A DNA stretch of 11,194 nucleotides from Euperipatoides rowelli (taxonomy: Eukaryota > Onychophora > Udeonychophora > Euonychophora > Peripatopsidae): assembly GCA_003024985.2 (NCBI GenBank), contig PXIH01S0009400.1; one strand, 5' to 3'. Below, in pieces: positions 8,789-11,194 of the stretch (the stretch's first letter is position 1; the number at the start of each line of letters is the position of its first letter). The notes under the pieces were generated by a model. It searched no databases, was not told where the DNA came from, and worked only from the letters and a program-made list of their open reading frames with translations. A program made the position numbers and the translations under genes.

Positions 8789-9059
8789 GAAATCTCCCAT
8801 TTATGATTTCATAACTGCCCAAAATCAATTTCATAACTATCCAAACAGGCATAACTGCCGCTTAAAATATACCCTGTTATTTATATACTTGGAGAAGGTA
8901 TTGAATTCTGGCAAATCAGTACATATAGGCTATCAAATATTTTTTCATTAAAAGAACAATGTGTAATAAAAGGACATGTTTTCAATAATAAATAGGCCTA
9001 CTGTAGAATAATAATACTGTAGGTTATATGAGTTTTATTATATACAGATAAAAATTTAT
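8789..9059. other. AT-rich stretch without a recognisable gene
   Basis: I see only background sequence with several TAGGC(C)TA words (for example around 8926 and 8993). Confidence 0.5.
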
Positions 9060-9300
9060 CACGCGTTACCAACGGAACCTCGAGAGTTAAATCTCGAAGT
9101 AACGTTAATAACTGGGATCAGTGAAGATATCTATCATCAACCGTTACCCGTTATGACAAGCTTAATGATCGGTTATCATGACATTCTGTGCTACATAGGG
9201 CTTAATAAGTACTTAGCACAATTATCCTGAACAATATAGTTCCGAACCAATCAGAACCAAGCCCTTTTTGGACTGTTGAAGTGTTCGGACTATACATAAT
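9060..9300. other. CpG-containing block with nested inverted repeats
   Basis: CpG dinucleotides cluster here (acgcg, acgg, tcgag, tcgaa, aacgtt, ccgtt, ccgaac, ttcgg), while they are scarce in the flanks. A nested palindrome has outer arms cgttac (9064-9069) and gtaacg (9099-9104), and inner arms tcgaga (9080-9085) and tctcga (9092-9097). A second inverted repeat lies at 9235-9294. There is no open frame. It may be an old DNA transposon fragment, or a small regulatory island. I cannot distinguish these. Confidence 0.4.
9235..9294. repeat. 12-bp inverted repeat TATAGT(T)CCGAAC
   Basis: tatagttccgaac (9235-9247) matches the reverse complement of gttcggactata (9283-9294) apart from one extra T. 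The 35-bp interior contains ccaatcagaaccaag, with a CCAAT-box-like core. The ends could be TA-flanked terminal repeats of a very small element. The call is tentative. Confidence 0.4.
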
Positions 9301-9880
9301 TTTTATATCAGTTTACATGCTTAGAAGACTCCTTTTTTTTTCCTCTTTGTGTTGTAGCCTACTCTTTGGTATGACATCTTAATTCCTTTTATTATTTTAA
9401 TAATTTAATGTTTATTTAACATTTTTGTTTTATATGATGAGTGGAGACTTAAAAATATAGGCCTATAGAAGTTTTAAAAATATTGAATATTTTTTCCAAT
9501 CGAACTAGCCAGACTTTCAGTCTAGAAGGGTTGGTTTATAAAAATTAGGATTACAACAAGAATAATTAAAAAAATATTTTGAGTTGAGGTAAAATAAAAA
9601 TTTGAAAAACACCCTATATTTGTACCTAGCATAGTTTTTGTGTAATAAATGTTTGAAATCAGAGAAAGACTTTATGCTCTCCTATTATTAGATTAGCATT
9701 ACATTTTTTTTGAGCGTTTGAACTAAGTTAGGCCTACATATATCATTTATTCACAATTTAACATATTTTAAGGCTATAACCGTAAATTAACCTAAGTAAC
9801 TTTAATGTCTTCTTTTTTTTCTGCTTTGTAATTTGTAAAGACTAGACAATTATTTTTAATATGTAATAAAAATGTGACTA
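9301..9880. other. AT-rich stretch without a recognisable gene
   Basis: Background sequence with homopolymer runs and TAGGCCTA words (for example 9459 and 9728). No motif-bearing frame or RNA gene is visible. Confidence 0.5.
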
Positions 9881-10028
9881 AAATTAAATTATTTTATAAA
9901 CATTAAAAAAAAAAAAATTCCCACAAAATCAGCTACAAAGTCATTTTTTATAATTTTAATCCATTTGTTTGAGAATAAAATACAAATTAAATTATTTTAT
10001 AAACATTAAAAAAAAAAAAAATTCCACA
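9881..10028 (+). repeat. Direct repeat, two copies of about 44 bp
   Basis: Copy 1 (9881-9925) and copy 2 (9984-10028) both begin aaattaaattattttataaa, run through cattaaaa into a long A run (13 and 14 A), and end attcc(c)aca. They differ only by one A and one C. The 58 bp between them is not repeated after copy 2, so this is not a simple two-unit tandem array. Near-identity suggests a recent duplication, or an assembly or slippage event at the A run. Confidence 0.7.
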
Positions 10029-10639
10029 GATTACAATATTATGCAGTTACCATAGTCATCCCAATTTTAAAAATAAGATTATTGAAAAAAAAAATTGCTT
10101 CATTTTTGTTAAAACTTAAGTTAAACATATTGTTTTTTTTTTAAGGAGGGCGTGGGGCATTTTTGGTTTCAATGTAAAATGGGTTCTTAACATAACAAAA
10201 AGTCATAATCTAGGCTACATCATTTATGGTATTTACAGTAGGCTACTAGTAGTTGAAAATTTTTTTCTCATGTTTTTGAACATAGTCTTGAAACCCATAT
10301 CATCTTGAATGATGGAACTTTGAATAAACTTTAACACATATTGGTAGATGAACTGAATTTCTATAAACTACACTATATAGACTAATATTGTCACTTATTT
10401 TTCCAAATAGCCTGTTCCTTCATAAATCATGTTGACTTTAACATCGCTTTTCTCCTGCAGTGCCTGCACCAAAAAAAATATTTCTAAATCTCTTTAAAAT
10501 AATAATCTTACAATTTAACTTGAAACAGATTTATACTGTATGACAAATATTGGTTAAATATTTTATATTCAAGGAAGGAGAGGGATTGCTTTAGAATTTT
10601 ATGCTTGCAAGTAATATTATTTATACCGTAGCCTAGAAT
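10029..10639. other. AT-rich stretch without a recognisable gene
   Basis: This holds T and A runs, a short G-rich patch (aaggagggcgtggggc, near 10143-10158) and TAGGCTA words at about 10211 and 10236. The frame at 10508-10714 (minus) has no motif and overlaps the repeat at its right side. Confidence 0.5.
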
Positions 10640-11170
10640 GTCGACCAAGAGCTCCCCACCAAGCAAGGGTGCCCTCCTATTTCTTGGCAAAACATAGGTA
10701 AACAGCGCCATCACTGAACTTTGACTTTTTTATCACTCTGAAAGAAATCCAAGGTGTATCCAAACAAGAGTGCTACCTAGATTTTTGCTTCATTTACCTC
10801 ATCTAAGGTTCAGGACTGTGTATCCAAACAAGAGCGCCATGTAAAAAATTTCATGTCACTATCTAACATTATTATGTGGTTTTACATCATCTAGATAAAT
10901 ATCAAGACAAATAGTCATACAAGCGTGCCGTTTATAAAAAAAACTCCATATTTGTATCTAGAACTGTGAATAACATGAATCCTCATGAACAGAATGAAAG
11001 AGGCTCTTAAATTAAAAAGTGAAAGTTTTAACTTAGAAGGTTCTCTTACTTGGCAATATATCAGTCAACCTTTATTGCTGTGTGACGTCATGTTTTAGTG
11101 TGTACCAGCCATAATGGCATTTTCAAGATAATTTCCCAAAGTTTTGGGAAGCATGTCCAAGCAATGGTGC
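10640..11170 (-). repeat. Dispersed repeat, copy B, with a recurring GGCGC-CTTGTTTGGATACAC motif
   Basis: On the minus strand a motif close to ggcgctcttgtttggatac recurs at 10818-10838 and 10754-10774 (nearly identical). Weaker versions are at 10654-10674, 10693-10712, 10914-10929 and 11152-11170. Collinear matches to copy A (3050-3390, plus) include an 18-base identity (10732-10749) and cttagatgagg (10797-10807, minus). The spacing between these two blocks is 58 bp here and 54 bp in copy A, so this is true homology, not chance. The unit is non-coding and of unknown class. Confidence 0.55.
11083..11090. promoter_or_regulatory. Perfect CRE-type octamer TGACGTCA
   Basis: This is the second copy of the CREB/ATF palindrome in the window. 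The minus-strand context acatgacgtcaca is the same 13-mer as at 7336-7348. It lies inside copy B of the dispersed repeat, so it may be repeat-borne. Function is unproven. Confidence 0.3.
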
Positions 11171-11194
11171 TGTTTTGAAAAACAATCTTTTTAA

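Noticed and set aside
8661-8852. 63-codon open frame on the minus strand
   Set aside because: It runs through the long hairpin at 8714-8788 and has no protein motif.
10508-10714. 68-codon open frame on the minus strand
   Set aside because: It overlaps dispersed repeat copy B and has no recognisable domain.
1-11194. tRNA, rRNA, CRISPR array, or bacterial operon structure
   Set aside because: No cloverleaf, conserved rRNA block, regularly spaced identical repeats, or tandem long frames with ribosome binding sites were seen.

Overview
The window looks like non-coding, transposon-bearing DNA from an animal nuclear genome, probably an invertebrate. It is strongly AT-rich, has many A and T homopolymer runs, and lacks long open frames. 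No prokaryotic gene layout, rRNA, tRNA or CRISPR array is visible. The only coding-like stretches are two decayed non-LTR (LINE-type) retrotransposon fragments. I cannot name the species. A short word built on TAGGC(C)TA, or its reverse complement, recurs about 35 times in the background sequence.

Layout: (1) Positions 1-60 hold a small hairpin and a GGCACC/CTTGGACACC block like the repeat family near the right end. (2) About 349-1159, minus strand, is the remains of a retrotransposon ORF1. It has an N-terminal PHD-type zinc finger, a spacer, and a region resembling the C-terminal half of L1-type ORF1 proteins, broken by two nonsense codons and several frameshifts. An A-rich stretch (minus strand, 222-241) lies just downstream, with no ORF2 between. 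(3) 1160-3040 is AT-rich with no recognisable gene. (4) 3050-3390 is copy A of a diverged, internally repetitive dispersed repeat, with two G-rich tracts. (5) 3391-5400 has no recognisable gene. (6) 5404-5612 is a perfect 25-bp inverted repeat (147 bp in total) bracketed by direct repeats, a small MITE-like or hairpin unit. (7) 5613-7540 has no gene but holds a minor inverted repeat and a perfect CRE octamer. (8) 7545-8351, plus strand, is a 5'-truncated LINE copy: the C-terminal tail of its reverse transcriptase protein, a purine-rich then GC-richer 3' UTR, a terminal stem-loop and an A tail. (9) 8451-8502 is a CCCGGG-containing inverted repeat, and 8714-8788 is a long, nearly perfect hairpin of pre-miRNA size. 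(10) 9060-9300 is a CpG-containing block with nested palindromes. (11) 9881-10028 holds two copies of a direct repeat of about 44 bp. (12) 10640-11170 is copy B of the dispersed repeat, in the opposite orientation to copy A.

Nothing here forms a pathway or operon. The biology is that of selfish elements and their debris in an old AT-rich background. Inverted repeats of several sizes are the main structured signal not explained by coding capacity. No intact functional protein gene is supported.
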